From Setomelanomma holmii (Eukaryota > Ascomycota > Dothideomycetes > Pleosporales > Phaeosphaeriaceae): a stretch of DNA of 64,000 bases. Positions 22,100 to 33,961 of this stretch are shown piece by piece. The stretch is from positions 106,428 through 170,427 of the forward strand of contig ML978216.1 in assembly GCA_010015745.1 (NCBI GenBank). Direction: 5' to 3'. The notes under the pieces were generated by a model. It ran no database searches. It was not told the origin of the DNA and worked only from the letters and a program-made list of their open reading frames with translations. The translations under genes were made by a program, and so were the position numbers. Within the stretch, counting starts at the first letter, position 1. The number at the start of each line of letters is the position of its first letter.

Positions 22100-22610
22100 G
22101 AGAAGACTAAGGCGCCATGTGGCTGCTCCGAGGACGAGATGGCCCTGGACCCGGGTTATGTGATCATTACTAAGCGACGCATCTGGGTCAAATCACCTGA
22201 GATCGTACAGGGCACTGCAACAGAGTAATTTTGTGGTATGCGGAGAAGGCCTGCTGACCTTGGTGAGCATACGCGTATGGATTTGCCCGTTTGGCTTTGC
22301 TTTGGATTATGCTTCGGCGCTTGAGACTTATCATGGTCGACTTCTGTCGTCTTTCTTGCGTCCGGACGGTAATACGGTGTTGGTTTTATTGCTTGTAGAA
22401 AAAAGGCTTTGCTGGCGAAGACATGTGCATATGATACCTGAACGTATTGATTAGAATAGAAAAGAAGAAATTCAAATCTAAAATGAGGGCGATGCTCGCA
22501 CTTTTTGATTCACTCTGCCTGGGGACTTCGAGAGTCGGGAACTTGTTTTTAATACTTGTGGTTACGCTCTCGTGGTATCATACTATATGAACATGATCCT
22601 GGACGCCGAC
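22100..22610. other. 3' flank of CTP synthase
   Basis: About 510 bases of downstream DNA. An A/T-rich stretch near 22395-22480 could hold the polyadenylation region. No gene is seen. Confidence 0.45.
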
Positions 22611-22688
22611 AACGTAGTTTATATGCGAGGCGCCCACACAAGCGAGGCGCCCACCCAAAAACCACACCAAACAGCAGATTTTTGGCAA
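22611..22688 (+). repeat. Left terminal inverted repeat of MITE
   Basis: 78 bp starting AACGTAGTTTATATGCGAGG. It holds two tandem-like GCGAGGCGCCCA motifs and ends in an A/T-rich TTTTTGGCAA. Confidence 0.85.
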
Positions 22689-22971
22689 CCCGATATATCG
22701 ATAACCGCTAGATAGATTCTTCTGAATTTTTTCCTATAATGCTGTATGTATATACCCTTAAAGACTCTAGGATTACAGGGCTCTAGCTACCCTAGATGTA
22801 AGGGAAGAGCAATTTGAGGGCTTAAAAAGCAAGAGTTTTTTGTTTTTTCTTGATAAATTTGTAACAACTTCACCCAGAGCCTTGTAATTAAAGAATTTGA
22901 ATGCTTACATATATGCAGCTTAATGGTAAGATTTTGAGAAAAATCTATTGGGCGGTTGTTGAGTTATGAAA

Positions 22972-23049
22972 TTGCCAAAAATCTGCTTTTTGGTGTGTTT
23001 TCAGGGTGAGCGCCTCGCTTGTATGGGCGCCTCGCATATAAACTACGTT
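22972..23049 (-). repeat. Right terminal inverted repeat of MITE
   Basis: Reverse complement of the left repeat with six substitutions. Four of them are C/T- or C/A-type changes. Confidence 0.85.
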
Positions 23050-23278
23050 AATGCACATGCAGTTTTCCCCGGATTCCAACCTTGAGCGCCATTGAAATGC
23101 ATCTCAACGCCTACACGCTCTTGTGAAAACACATGAGAACTACATCCTTCTGCGCGAGCAAAACGCTGCTGTCTTCGACTGCAGCTTCGCGCCCCTCGGT
23201 CTCCACGTTTGCTTCAGTGCTCGGATTGCCTTGCTCTCCCTGCGAGGCTCTCGCCTCTTCGTCCTTGGCACCGGCAAT

Positions 23279-24541
23279 CTACACCGGTTTCACAAACGCT
23301 AGCAATCGTTAGCTCTCAGTGCATCGTACCAAGACATGTTCGGGGACAAAACACTTACTAGCATCAATCTGCACGATCTGCGGCAACGCCAAGCGCACTT
23401 TATTCCTATACAGCGCGGGCTGCGCTCTCTGCAAGGGATTCCCCTCAAAATACACCGTCTCGAGCTCCTCTTTATCCCGCAATTCTATTTCTACTTCCTG
23501 GAAACTGCTCAGCTTGCAATTCGAGGCCCAGAACTCGGTCAGGTGTGTCAGCCCCGCGAGACCGGTCAAGTGCTCGATGGGATTCGCGCTGATGTCGATG
23601 ACGCGTAAGTTTGTGTTGTGCGAGAGACCCGTAAGAGAGGTGAGGAGGTTGTGCGAGATGTGTAGTTCTTCAAGGTTTGTTAGGTTTTCGAGTCCCGATA
23701 TGCTTCTCAAGCGGTTCGATTGTATGCTCAGAATCTTGAGATTCGTCAAGGTATCCAGGCCCTTGATTTCGGTAATCTTGTTCTTACCCAACCACAGCTC
23801 TTCGAGGTTGGTCAGTGTTTCCAGACCGCTGATTTCCCGGACGCGGTTTGCGCCGAGCTCGATTTGGCGGAGTTGTGTTAGGGACTCGAGATTTTCTATG
23901 ACGCTGATTTTGTTTTGCACGAAGTACAGGTCGCGCAGCTTGGTGAGGTGCGCGAGGCGCTTGATGTGTTTGATCTTGTTGAAGGAGAGGTCGAGGGAGG
24001 TGAGTTCGGTGAAGGCGTCGAGGCCTTTGATGTGCGCGATGAGATTGTCGTAGAAATCGATCTCGGTGAGAGTTGGGGCGGAGTCGGAGGGGAGGTCGAT
24101 GGCTTCTATGCGGTTTTGGCGCAGGCAGAGACGCTGGAAATATGGTTAGATAGATGGAAGGTGATCAATGGCAGTAGTATATACCTTCATTTGCTTAAAG
24201 CGCTCCAGTCGTAATGACGACATGTCTGCGATTTTGCAGTGCACCAGTTCAATCTCCTCCTCATCCTCTGTTGTGTCGTCAAGCAAATCCTCATCTGCGG
24301 GTAGCTGTTCTGGTGGTGGTCCTTCATCGTCCGATACTTCTGGCTCGCTTTCAATCTCCACGTTCGGGTCTTTCGGCTCGTCGCTCAGTCTGAGCTTGTC
24401 CACTCTCAGCTTTCCATCCCAGCCCTTGCTATCTCGCGGCTTGTGGTCCTCCTTGTCTTGGCCGTGTGGTGCTATCGATCCGTTCGTATCGCTCGTCGCG
24501 GGGTCCAAGTCGCTGCGCGGGGCAGCATTTCCGTCGCTCAT
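23279..24541 (-). CDS. SDS22: SDS22, leucine-rich regulatory subunit of protein phosphatase 1
   Basis: Exons on the minus strand are 24541-24185, 24133-23359 and 23298-23279, giving 383 residues. After an acidic, disordered N terminus (about 1-105), a series of 22-residue leucine-rich repeats of SDS22 type follows, with recurring Leu-Thr-Asn-Leu-Glu-Glu-Leu and Asn-Lys-Ile motifs, then an LRR cap. The 60-nt last intron (GTAAGT to GCTAG with a GCTAAC branch) joins Gln-Ile-Asp-Ala to Thr-Phe-Val-Lys, restoring the conserved family terminus. Without splicing, the frame runs on to an unrelated tail ending at 23309. SDS22 directs and matures PP1 in the nucleus and at mitotic exit. Confidence 0.9.
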
Positions 24542-26892
24542 ACCGGGATTGGTAATCTGCAGTGGTGTTGTTTGGCTTGCTGGTCTTGTACCGCAGACTG
24601 CTTATGACTGTACGTGGAGCAGGACAAAAGCAAGAGTGATGTCTAAGCAATTCTGTAAGTTACGTAGTTTCGACGCCAAAGCTTAGCTCCCGCCAAGGAC
24701 AGGGTCCTGCGGGATGACGATCGCTGTCAAGCTTCATGCTCGACCGAGCATTGTCGTTCGCATGCACAGGCCTATACCTATCTAGTAGCTTGATGATCCT
24801 TGTCGACAACTGTCACTTCCAGGAATGTGACCTAAACTCCAGCTGCTGGACTTCGACCTGGACGAGTTCAATCCCAAACGTTATTGCTGTTGACCGATGA
24901 AGCAAATCTATACGAGGCTTGGAAACTTCACAAACTAAGTTGTGTCAGTCAAACGGCCCGCAACTTCGGGTGATTAGATGTTGGATGTTGTATGCTTGTC
25001 TCATCAGGTCCTGCTTGCCAAAATCATGAGCCATCACTTCACCAAGGTATCTATATCCAATCTTCACTGCTGCGAAGCACACCAGTTGCTTCCGTCTCTA
25101 AGTGCTTTTCATTAACATGATCATCACCATCACGAGCAGCACTCAAATTATCGCTAGTTTCAGTCACTCCAGGATATCTTGTGAATCAAGCTGTCACCAT
25201 TTTAGGAATAGGCATTGGTAGCGATACAGCGCTCGCCTCTCGATGGCGGAAACTTGGACGATTGGTAGTACAGCAACTGTCAGTTGTACCATTAGGCGTC
25301 ATGGCGCGGATCATTTGAACTCGCCACAAGCACACAGATTCAAGTGGAGAGTGTCCACCCAGCCATTAACACACTGTGTTCAACACCCGCAAGGTCAAGG
25401 AAATGTCGCTCTACCGTCATGACAAGCTCCAAACGGATGGCAGTGGTGAGTATAGCATTCCAGCCTGGCTTCAGGAGGCTCATTCACTGCGCGTGATGCG
25501 GCTGCCCACCATCTGCAGCGGAAGTCCGGGTCGAACGCTTCTCTTGCACACCCTCAGGTGTTCGACGTTGAGCTCGTGACATTCCATGCAGCCCTTCCCC
25601 GGTCGAGCTCCTGGCCGAACTCTGCAAGATCGGCGCGGGATGACCTCGAGGTGCGACGGGCCGCTCTGCAGTGCTCATCATGGAACGCGACGGCAAGTGA
25701 CGTGTGACAGCTCAAACAGCAATTATCGTTGTTCCTGAGAAGGCCCGACATTGATCTCGAGTTGATGTTCAGAGCCGCTGCGCTTCGCTTACAGGATCAT
25801 GGCTGAAGGTTGGCTAGGGTGTGGCGGCAAATGCGCAGATGGTCTCACGCTGATAATGAGCCGTGATAGGCTGAACAATGCAGCACTTCCTAGTGAGACG
25901 GCGGCTAGCCGTGTGCCCGTCTGGAAGCAGTGGCTGCACAAGCGGCCGCGAGGTCGTGAAGACGGCCTCACGCGTCTGTGGACGCGACCATGTTCAAGGA
26001 GACGTGCTCATGCATGGCTCACAGGCAAGGCGTCGAGTATCTAAGAATTGCAACGACGGGCGCAAGCAACAGCAGCGCAGTCTGGTCGGGTTAATGTGCA
26101 CTTGGCCATATTTCCCTGTGTGACGCGCTTGCTCAGCGATGGAGGTGCGCGCTGCCATTGGCCGGCTCTGAGAGCAACCCACTCGCCCATTGTCGTGAGT
26201 GGTCACAGTGAGCGTGGAGTGAATGTCCCGGGGCCTGGCCGCTGCTGGGCGACCGCTCAGCTAGGACTCATTGGTGCTAGATGCGAAATCAAGCCGCAAT
26301 TGGAGCTCCCCATTAAAGAGGTCCCCTGTCCCGTGTGGCCGCTCTCGCACAGCCCCAGTACAGCTGCCAGACCATCTGCGACTCGAGCGCTGTGTTTCGC
26401 ATCGCCATCCATCAGAGCCGCACTCCCATCGCAGGCGCGTCTTGACTGAGGTGAGAACAGACTCCGCGTCGTCCAGACAGGCGCACAGGTGGAGCGACTG
26501 GGGCTGATGACGGTGAAAGACGGCGTCTCATTTCCGCCCGCGTTAGCGAACCAGCCTCATCCCAAGCACCGATCCTAACCTCGCCCGCAAGCTCCCCCTA
26601 CTGTTCGCCCTCCACGCAATCGACCACGGCCGTTCAGTAGCCTCTCTGACGCAGCGACCGCTCCTGCCATCTCGCGCGACCCCATCGCCATTGCCTGCAC
26701 TGTGCAATTGCCGATTCGGAAGCAGCGACTGGCCACCGGGCGCCTCTCAGTCAGCTACCGCCGTCGCTCTCTCCCACGCGGCAGCTCCACCACGCGACTA
26801 CGCAAGGAGCCATTGCCCGCATCGCACGTCTGCATAATAGCACCCCTCTCACCTATTGCGCGCTGCTTTCGTGAGGCACCCGCTGCACAGTC
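24542..26892. promoter_or_regulatory. 2.35-kb divergent region between SDS22 and the Psr1-type gene
   Basis: It contains both promoters. The frames inside (25376-26507 and nearby) overlap on all strands and show no domain. Pyrimidine-rich DNA precedes the Psr1-type start. I see no RNA gene or repeat. Confidence 0.45.
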
Positions 26893-28796
26893 ATGAGCAC
26901 CGAGCCCGTGATGCCAGCTCCTGTTCCTACGGTCCTCCCCTCGACCGACAAGACGAGCATGGGCGCTGAGCAGCCCAACGGCACCGGTATGTGGTCGCAG
27001 TGAAGGAGCCATGTGCGCTCGACATCATGTGCAGCCCAGCTAACATGACAAAGTAGGTCCGCAAAACACAGTCGTTCCTCCGCGATCGTCATCTCGAGAC
27101 CCACCTGCAGAGGGGCGCGTCGACGCAGACTCGAAACAAAAGCAATCGTTCCTGGGCGTTCCGCACTCCGCCTCGCAGTCGAACTCCAACGATGAGCAGA
27201 CACCCACGGGCACTGGACTCAGTGGCGTCACGGCGGCGGACTCGGAAAGCATTGGGCGTGGATCGAAGCATTCGAAGAGCAGTTTTCTGAATAAGCGACG
27301 GGCAGGCAGCACGGCCAGCAGCAAGCGCTCCCAGCAGCGTGCTGGAGCTTCAGAGAAGGCCAGTCAGCCACCGCCAGCCTCCGCCACAGCACAACGCGAA
27401 GGCTCGACGAGAAGCAAGAAGAGGTCTGGCGGTTTCCTTGCGTGCCTGCCGTGCTTCGCGCCAAAGGATCGCTCGACTGGGGATAGCACTCCGCCCGAGA
27501 ACGTCAAGCAGGCCGCGCCCGTAAAGACTAGCCGGACATCTCAATCCACACCCGTGAAGAAGCAAGACCAGAGTGCTGCCGAATCGAGCAATGCGGGATC
27601 AAGCATTCCCTTGAATGAGAAGGCAGGTGCAGAGACATATGGCTCCAGTGCAATGGAGAAGCCGGGAAATGCTGATGGCACAACTGAGCGGCCATCGCAA
27701 GAAAACCGCCCGCAAATCGTGACAAGAAGCTCGTCCAAGAGACATGCAGAGCCGACCTCGCCTCCCCAGCCTGGTTCGCTACAGCCCGTTCCCATCGACA
27801 TCCATGTCACCCAGCCAACACCCGGAACCACCCCGGTCCTTCCACGACCTTCTACCGAGCAAGCGCGGATAATAGAAGATCAAACCGAGGAGCAGAAGCA
27901 ACTTGACACTGACATTGAGATGAAGGATGTTCCCCTATCGACAAACGATGTGCACCAAGAGGGCGAAGACCCCAATGCGGAGGACCCTCATCCGGAGCAT
28001 CCCAAGGTAGATCTTCCGCCGCCGCCACCAATCGAGCAGAGACAATATGCTGTACAGGGTCAGACTTCAGACGTCTCCGAAGCTTCGGAACCCCAAAAGT
28101 ATCTTCTCGGCCCGATTGCCCCAAGGTTCAAGGGAAAGAAATGCTTGGTTCTCGATTTGGATGAGACGCTTGTCCACAGTAGTTTCAAGGTAAGTCATCG
28201 CGCTGTTTGCCGAACCGCTTGTGACTAACAATCGCCAGATCCTACATCAGGCCGACTTCACCATTCCTGTCGAGATCGAAGGACAATATCACAATGTATA
28301 TGTCATCAAGCGACCAGGTGTAGATCAGTTCATGAAACGTGTGGGCGAGCTGTATGAGGTTGTTGTTTTTACTGCCTCCGTTTCGAAAGTATGTAAACTG
28401 GATACTTCTCTCTTAGACAGAGCTGACAGCTGCAGTACGGCGACCCACTACTCGATCAACTCGACATCCATGGCGTTGTGCATCACAGGCTCTTCCGAGA
28501 GAGTTGCTACAACCATCAAGGCAATTACGTAAAGGTATGTCAAAGCCAATATACCATGCCGCATTACGTACTGACTATTGTAGGATTTGTCACAAATAGG
28601 CCGCGATCTGAAGGACACGATCATTATCGACAACTCGCCCACCTCGTATATCTTCCACCCTCAGCACGCTGTCCCAATCAGCAGTTGGTTCTCAGACGCA
28701 CATGACAACGAGCTCCTCGACCTGATACCCGTCCTCGAAGATCTTGCAGGCACCCAAGTCAGCGACGTCAGCCTGGTCCTCGACGTTGCGCTATGA
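26893..28796 (+). CDS. PSR1: Psr1/Psr2-type HAD phosphatase (NIF/SCP family)
   Basis: Exons 26893-26986, 27057-28189, 28239-28388, 28436-28534 and 28584-28796 encode 562 residues. The N-terminal 375 residues are disordered and Ser/Pro/Gln-rich. They include Phe-Leu-Ala-Cys-Leu-Pro-Cys (Cys161, Cys164), possible palmitoylation sites; yeast Psr1 carries its acylated cysteines at the very N terminus instead. The C-terminal FCP1-like domain has the catalytic Asp-Leu-Asp-Glu-Thr-Leu motif (Asp398, Asp400), Lys-Arg-Pro-Gly-Val, Val-Val-Phe-Thr-Ala-Ser, Tyr-Gly-Asp-Pro-Leu-Leu-Asp and Ile-Ile-Asp-Asn-Ser-Pro, closely following Psr1 order. The junctions fall inside these motifs and restore them. Yeast Psr1 acts at the plasma membrane in sodium stress with Whi2. 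Confidence 0.88.
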
Positions 28797-29822
28797 GTTG
28801 AGACACGATCGCCTCTAAAAAGTACGCATGCGTATACCCAGTTTGCTGCGCCGATATACCTATTCGCTTGGTCGTGCGCTCCATGTAGGAGGGACAGTAG
28901 ACCATTGTTTTATAATCAGTCTTTTGTAATTTGCATGAAGAGAGCGGGGCGGGCATTGAAGTTGGAGTCACCTCAGCATAACTCCGACCCATGGGTCCAG
29001 CGCCGCGCGACGATGTTGGCGTTCCGGCTCCTATCACACTCACAGATGAGAAAAGTTGTAATATTGGCATCTACACATACATACCCCCCATACTCTTCCA
29101 ATTGCACCGGCCGTTCTCTATGTGCCGAGTGTAAACCATCCATAGCTTTTTCCTTTGTACACACTTTTGTTTTGAGTTTTCGGTTTGTGGTTTAGCATTG
29201 CTGGCGGGTACAGACATCGTCTTTTTGAGGATACGCGCTGGAGCGTGCATTACTTCTCCGCTTGGTTTCCTTGTATGGGGTGGGATAAAGGAAGTGTGTG
29301 TGGGGATGTGTGGTGGAGATGTGGATAGTTTAGTCGAGTAGAGGGTGGGGAGTGAATATAACTTTGTTAATTTGAGCGTGTTCATCAACTTGCGCGTTGC
29401 AAATATCAGCTTGGTATCTCTTAGACTTCAAGGTAAGTTCAAAGTGATGGCAGTCACATGCTTCATGACGTTTGGCAGCCGCTTCTCGCGAGGCTCTTGG
29501 CATTCACATGCCCACGAACCGACCTGCATGACTCGCACAGCCAACCACCGTCCGTCCCGCCAAAAGCGACCGCACGACAAAGGCCCAGCACACAGCATTA
29601 CCAACGTTCGCCACGCCTACAGCTACACCTGGCAACTTTGGGAAGTGGATTGGTGACTTAGACGTCTCCGACCGCTCTATTACACGTCTGATTGTAGAAA
29701 TTTAAGCCATCAGACAACTTGATTGTTTGCTTCGCCTCACTGTACTTCGCTTCGACCACCCACATTTGAAGCCTACATGTCTCGGTGACACAACGCCCAC
29801 TGCACTCCCGAAAGATCGAGCT
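28797..29822. other. Intergenic: Psr1 3' side to LOA1 promoter
   Basis: About 1 kb between two plus-strand genes. The frames have no domain features. T-rich runs near 29140-29200 could be part of the 3'UTR. Confidence 0.45.
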
Positions 29823-30993
29823 ATGGAGAAGTATAGCCAATTTCGCGATAAAGGTACGAATACGTCACCCTAGCTCAAGAAAACAATTTGCGACACCTTT
29901 AGCAGCTGACGGTGAGGCTCAGGTACCGCAATCGCGCCCTTTCTCCCGGTCCCTCCTGCGCCGTCAAGCTTCCTTTGGACACCGGTTTCACTGTTCCTCT
30001 TCCTTGCTCGCCTGCCTTTACTACTGGGTATCTCGATACTATACTTCACGGTTTTGGAATGGGTCCCGGTCGGACACGCGATCAAGTACTGCGCGCTATG
30101 GCTGATGCTCGGTATACCTGGGGTATGGTGGGTGGATCTGCAGGTTGATGGAGTGAAGAGAGGGCATGTTCTCCAAGCCGCGCGCAACGACCACAGCTGA
30201 CACCTTGACCAGACAACTCAACACTGCAAGTGACCATCTACCCAAAGCTGGCACAATCATCGCAAGCTCCTTCACATCGCCGCTCGATCCTCTCTACCTC
30301 GCTGGCATCTTCCAACCCATCTTCACCCGCGCATACCCATACACTCGCAAAGTCGAACGCATAACCCTCTTCAGCGCCATCCTACTCGCCTTTTCGCCTC
30401 CCAAAGCCACCCCGCCCGACGAAGCGAAGCTCTTCACCCTCGCCCAGCTCACCAAGCAGAACCCGACAAAGATAATTTGCGTCTTCCCCGAAACCACCAC
30501 CACAAACGGACGCGGCATCCTCCCCCTTTCGCCGTGCTTGCTCAGCGCAGCAGGCACGACCAAAATATACGCCGTCAACCTGCGCTACACGCCTCAAGAC
30601 ATCACAACGCCCGTCCCTAGTGGGTATGCAGCGTGGATCTGGAAGCTTCTGCACAAAGCCTCGCACCAGATGCGCGTGCGCATCGCCACCAAGATCTACA
30701 ACTCGCGCACGCAAGACCTGCCCGCAACATCCAAGGCCGCAGCCAGCGGCTACGACACTAATATTTTCGACTTGCCTGCTTTTAAGGAGAATGGGCCAGG
30801 GAAAAGTAGGGGTGCGATGAAGGTCGAGGTCGGTGATGCGGCTGGCTTGGAGGAGGAGGTTGGTGCCGATGAGCAGAGGGTGTTGGATCGGGTTGCGGAG
30901 GATCTGGCGCGGTTGGGGAGGGTGAAGAGGGTGGGGCTGGGGGTGGAGGATAAGGTTGAGTTCTTGAGGGTTTGGGGGAAGAGGAGGCGGTAG
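29823..30993 (+). CDS. LOA1: LOA1/VPS66-type lysophosphatidic acid acyltransferase
   Basis: Exons 29823-29853, 29923-30163 and 30213-30993 encode 350 residues. It begins Met-Glu-Lys-Tyr-Ser-Gln-Phe-Arg-Asp-Lys-Gly, then a membrane segment (residues 32-60), Leu-Gly-Ile-Pro-Gly-Val-Trp-Trp-Val-Asp-Leu-Gln-Val-Asp-Gly-Val, and a Ser-Ser-Phe-Thr-Ser-Pro-Leu-Asp-Pro-Leu-Tyr-Leu-Ala segment in place of the His-X4-Asp box. Motif III reads Phe-Pro-Glu-Thr-Thr-Thr-Thr-Asn-Gly-Arg, with Thr where the general acyltransferase motif has Gly. This matches the fungal Loa1 family, which works in phosphatidic acid and triacylglycerol synthesis at the ER and lipid droplets. The second intron (30164-30212) appears to be GC-AG. 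The first intron is 69 nt. Confidence 0.85.
30164..30212 (+). other. Probable GC-AG intron in LOA1-type gene
   Basis: 49 nt from GCATGT to TTGACCAG with a GCTGAC branch point, phase 2. It is the only junction I can find that joins Gly-Val-Lys-Arg-Gly to the downstream acyltransferase frame; GT donors nearby are all in the wrong phase. Confidence 0.72.
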
Positions 30994-33961
30994 GAGTTTA
31001 AGTGAATGGGACGGAAAAGCAAAAGGGATTGGATGTAGAAGAGCGGTGGAAAGAACATGGAGATTGTTGTTCATAGATGGAGTTGAAAAGAGAGCACCTG
31101 AGTATACGTGCAGACCTTTGATCATCACTTGTATACATTAGAGCTACCCTATGTGACAAAATTGGGGTCCTCCGCGCCAATGGTTCGCGGCAGATTCATG
31201 GCGAGTCACGGTGATTGTTTTCGAGTCCTGGAAACCGACGCACAGAATACATAGCTCACTACACAGGGTGCTTCTGAAGACCCAGCGAGGTCGGATTTGG
31301 TAGAGGGAATAAGACCGAGGACTGAGGAGGGCTTGTGTGCCGGGTCTCGAGGCATGACGGTTTCATATCCGGAGCGAAGGGGGATTTTGGGAAAGGGAGA
31401 TAGGTAAAAGCGGGCGTGTAGTTTGAACATGAAACAAATGTGCGCTAGATTTTGAGATCGCGAGTAAGAACAAGTTTGGGGACTTGGACGGAGACGCAAC
31501 AAAGTTCAGTGCGTCTGGCTGGGAGTCAATAGTGAGCGACAGTCCGAAAGAACGTCTTCTGTTGTCGATCTTCGCTGTAATTTCAGGAAGGGAGGAGGAC
31601 ATTGGTATTGCGTACTTGGCTTTGGGGACTAGACACACAGTTTCCTTTGTCGTAGGGAAGAAAGCAGGCAGCGGGAGGAGAGTTTATATACACGAGAATA
31701 GGTTTGTGTACATATGTGTGCACATGGCGAAGTCTTCACCACTCATACGACGTTAAAGATGTGCTTTTTTTGGACCACATTCAACATAGATTGCACAGTT
31801 GGCACTTCATGCTTCGACCTAGAGAAATTGGGAGTGAGAGCATACAACATGTTATATATGTCTACGACATTCTGGAAAGCGTAGAACACATGGGGTTCTG
31901 CTGGAGTTTTTTTTGGTTGTGAGGTTGAGATGCGTGTATTGATATAGAAACGAGCAGGTAGCGAAGAACACGGCGGAATATGTAACTTACGCCAAACGAG
32001 ATAACATCGCGATTGAGAAGGTGTGACTTGCGATACATGTAAGTCCCGCGATGCTCTGAGAAAATGCATTGCGTAGAATGAGTATTTGGATGGGGCCATG
32101 TGACGAGAACAAAGGGAGAGAAGAGACTTGTATCGAGCGCGGAACCGATTCAAGAAGCAAAAAGACTTGAGAATTGAGTGTAACCACTTCCAATATTGAA
32201 GCTGGATACTTAGTAGACGAGTGAATAAGGCAGGACAAGTGACAGTCTTTACACTTGTTGCAAGGGATGACTGCGCATGTATAACATGAGAGACCTTTTC
32301 TAGCAAATTCTTACAACCAAGTTCCGTCAAGCACTGAAAGTAGCGATTGTTCTAGGTGATGTCTCGATCTGGTGGTTTAGACTGGTGAAACTGCACGGTC
32401 ATGCGGGGATGCGCGGAGGTTTTCGGAGCACGAAGAACATGCATCGTTTCTAGACGTGTTTGTTCTGTCCAGAGAGAGATTGTCGTACCAAAAGTCAGAG
32501 TGGAGGGTAGTAACACTAGTCGTGAAGACTTTTATACATCCTCAAGTAAAGCTCTTCACATATGTCTGAGCTATGTCAAATCTCAGCAGCATCAGACTCC
32601 TACAAGGATGCAAAACATATGTACACGTTTGTCCACAGCTACCCGTTGAGTCTACTCTCTGCCGAAAAGCAGCCTGCAATAATCTAAGCCGGACTGCTGA
32701 GCGCTCCGAGGCCAACAGGTCATCGATAGCCATCGTGAACTTCTTGAAAGGTTTGAGAGGATTAGCCAGGTTGAAGAGTGAGGAACGGAGACAAGTGGAT
32801 GATATGTATACTTGCAGTGAAGAAATGAAGGTGCCGCTACGCCACATATGCGCAGTGGATGTTCGTGCATCTAATTTCCGAAAGCGTAGCCTGAACAGCC
32901 TCAGGCTACGGAATGGTAATTGACAGCAAGGTGGAGTTGAGCTCGAATTTATAGGCATCCAAACGTGTGGTTTCCACATTCATGGACGATAATCGCACGA
33001 CGGGGTCGACATCTGCAGAAGGGACATGAGATAAGACATCGGTAGCCCTTGGAGAAAACAACATACGTTGCTGTGTACGCACTTTGAAATGTTGCAGATA
33101 CTTTGCGGCTGTTGAAGAGATGAAAAGGAGCAGCTATCAGTGACAGTGTATCCATACGCTTGAATGAGGGCAAGAGCGAGAACAATGACTTCAAACATAT
33201 AGTAGAACGAGTAGATGAGTTTGGTATGGGAGATGTATTCTCGGTATTATTATTTTCATCGAGGGCAATGCTATCGACTCAATCACTAGTGATTCTGAAA
33301 AACTTGCATCCGAGACTAGCGCAACAACTAGTATAGTAGACTGATACATATTCGTTAGAAAGGAATCGGAAGTGGCAGAGAGCACATGAAGGTTTTTGCG
33401 GCATCTCTGGAAAGAAGAGAAAAGAGACCTGAGGAATGATGACAAAAAGGTTTAATTGCCAATCCACTGACAGGAAGAGCTACAAATCGAGGACATCGTG
33501 TGCAGTAACACCATGTCGATACTCATTCTTGTCACATACACGATTGAAAGTATTATTTGACGACCTGCGCTATAATCGCTGTCCTTGTCTGCGCATGTTG
33601 GCTCAGCAGATCACCACGGAGCAATGGCAGCTGGGACAGAAGATCTCGAGGCGCAGAGGAGAACATGACATCTGAATCGCGCCATGTCGAGACGTCTGGA
33701 CTGCAGATTTTGGTAGCATGAATTTATGAAGAGAATGCTCTAAGTTGGAGGTCGTGGAGGCGGAAGTGGAGCAAGTGCCACTACGCTAAACCGTCTTGAG
33801 ATGACGCAACGACAGGGATGCTGCACTTGCTGTGTTTGTAAACACACCGAGATACCGACTCAGCAACACATCTCCATCACCATCGACAACCACGACGACG
33901 CGCTCTTGCTTTTGGTCGCGACAGAGCATGCTTTGGTGACATTCTTTCTTTCTAGCACACC
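30994..33961. other. 3-kb gene-poor region
   Basis: Many short frames lie on both strands (for example 31743-32330 minus and 33191-33445 minus), but none has a domain, signal peptide or splice chain. One strong hairpin lies at 32877-32913. Base composition is somewhat A/T- and purine-richer than in the flanking genes. It may hold the 3'UTR of the acyltransferase gene, the kinesin promoter and unannotated noncoding RNA. Confidence 0.4.
32877..32913. repeat. Near-perfect inverted repeat / hairpin
   Basis: CGTAGCCTGA (32885-32894) and TCAGGCTACG (32901-32910) pair perfectly around a 6-base loop. TTCCG on the left and GGAA on the right extend the pairing if a 5-base insert is bulged out. It is not next to any coding end. 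Confidence 0.6.

Larger units (their letters stand above)
22611..23049. mobile_element. MITE-like non-autonomous DNA transposon with 78-bp TIRs
   Basis: A 439-bp element lies between the convergent 3' ends of CTP synthase and SDS22. Its two ends are inverted copies of one another over 78 bp (22611-22688 and 22972-23049), with 72 of 78 positions matching by my hand alignment. Each end also carries an 11-bp GCGAGGCGCCC-type motif twice, about 19 bases apart, like subterminal transposase-binding repeats. The roughly 283-bp middle is AT-rich and has no coding capacity. No convincing target-site duplication is visible at the outer edges, so the exact termini and the superfamily are uncertain. Confidence 0.8.

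Noticed and set aside
23309..23358. SDS22 C-terminal tail read through to 23309
   Set aside because: The tail is unrelated to the family, while splicing restores the conserved Thr-Phe-Val-Lys end.
30166..30212. ATG at 30166 as the start of the acyltransferase
   Set aside because: It would omit the membrane segment and conserved N-terminal motifs and begins inside the proposed GC-AG intron.
31743..32330. 195-residue minus-strand open frame in the gene-poor region
   Set aside because: No recognisable motif, Ser/Leu/His-rich, and no splice partners found.
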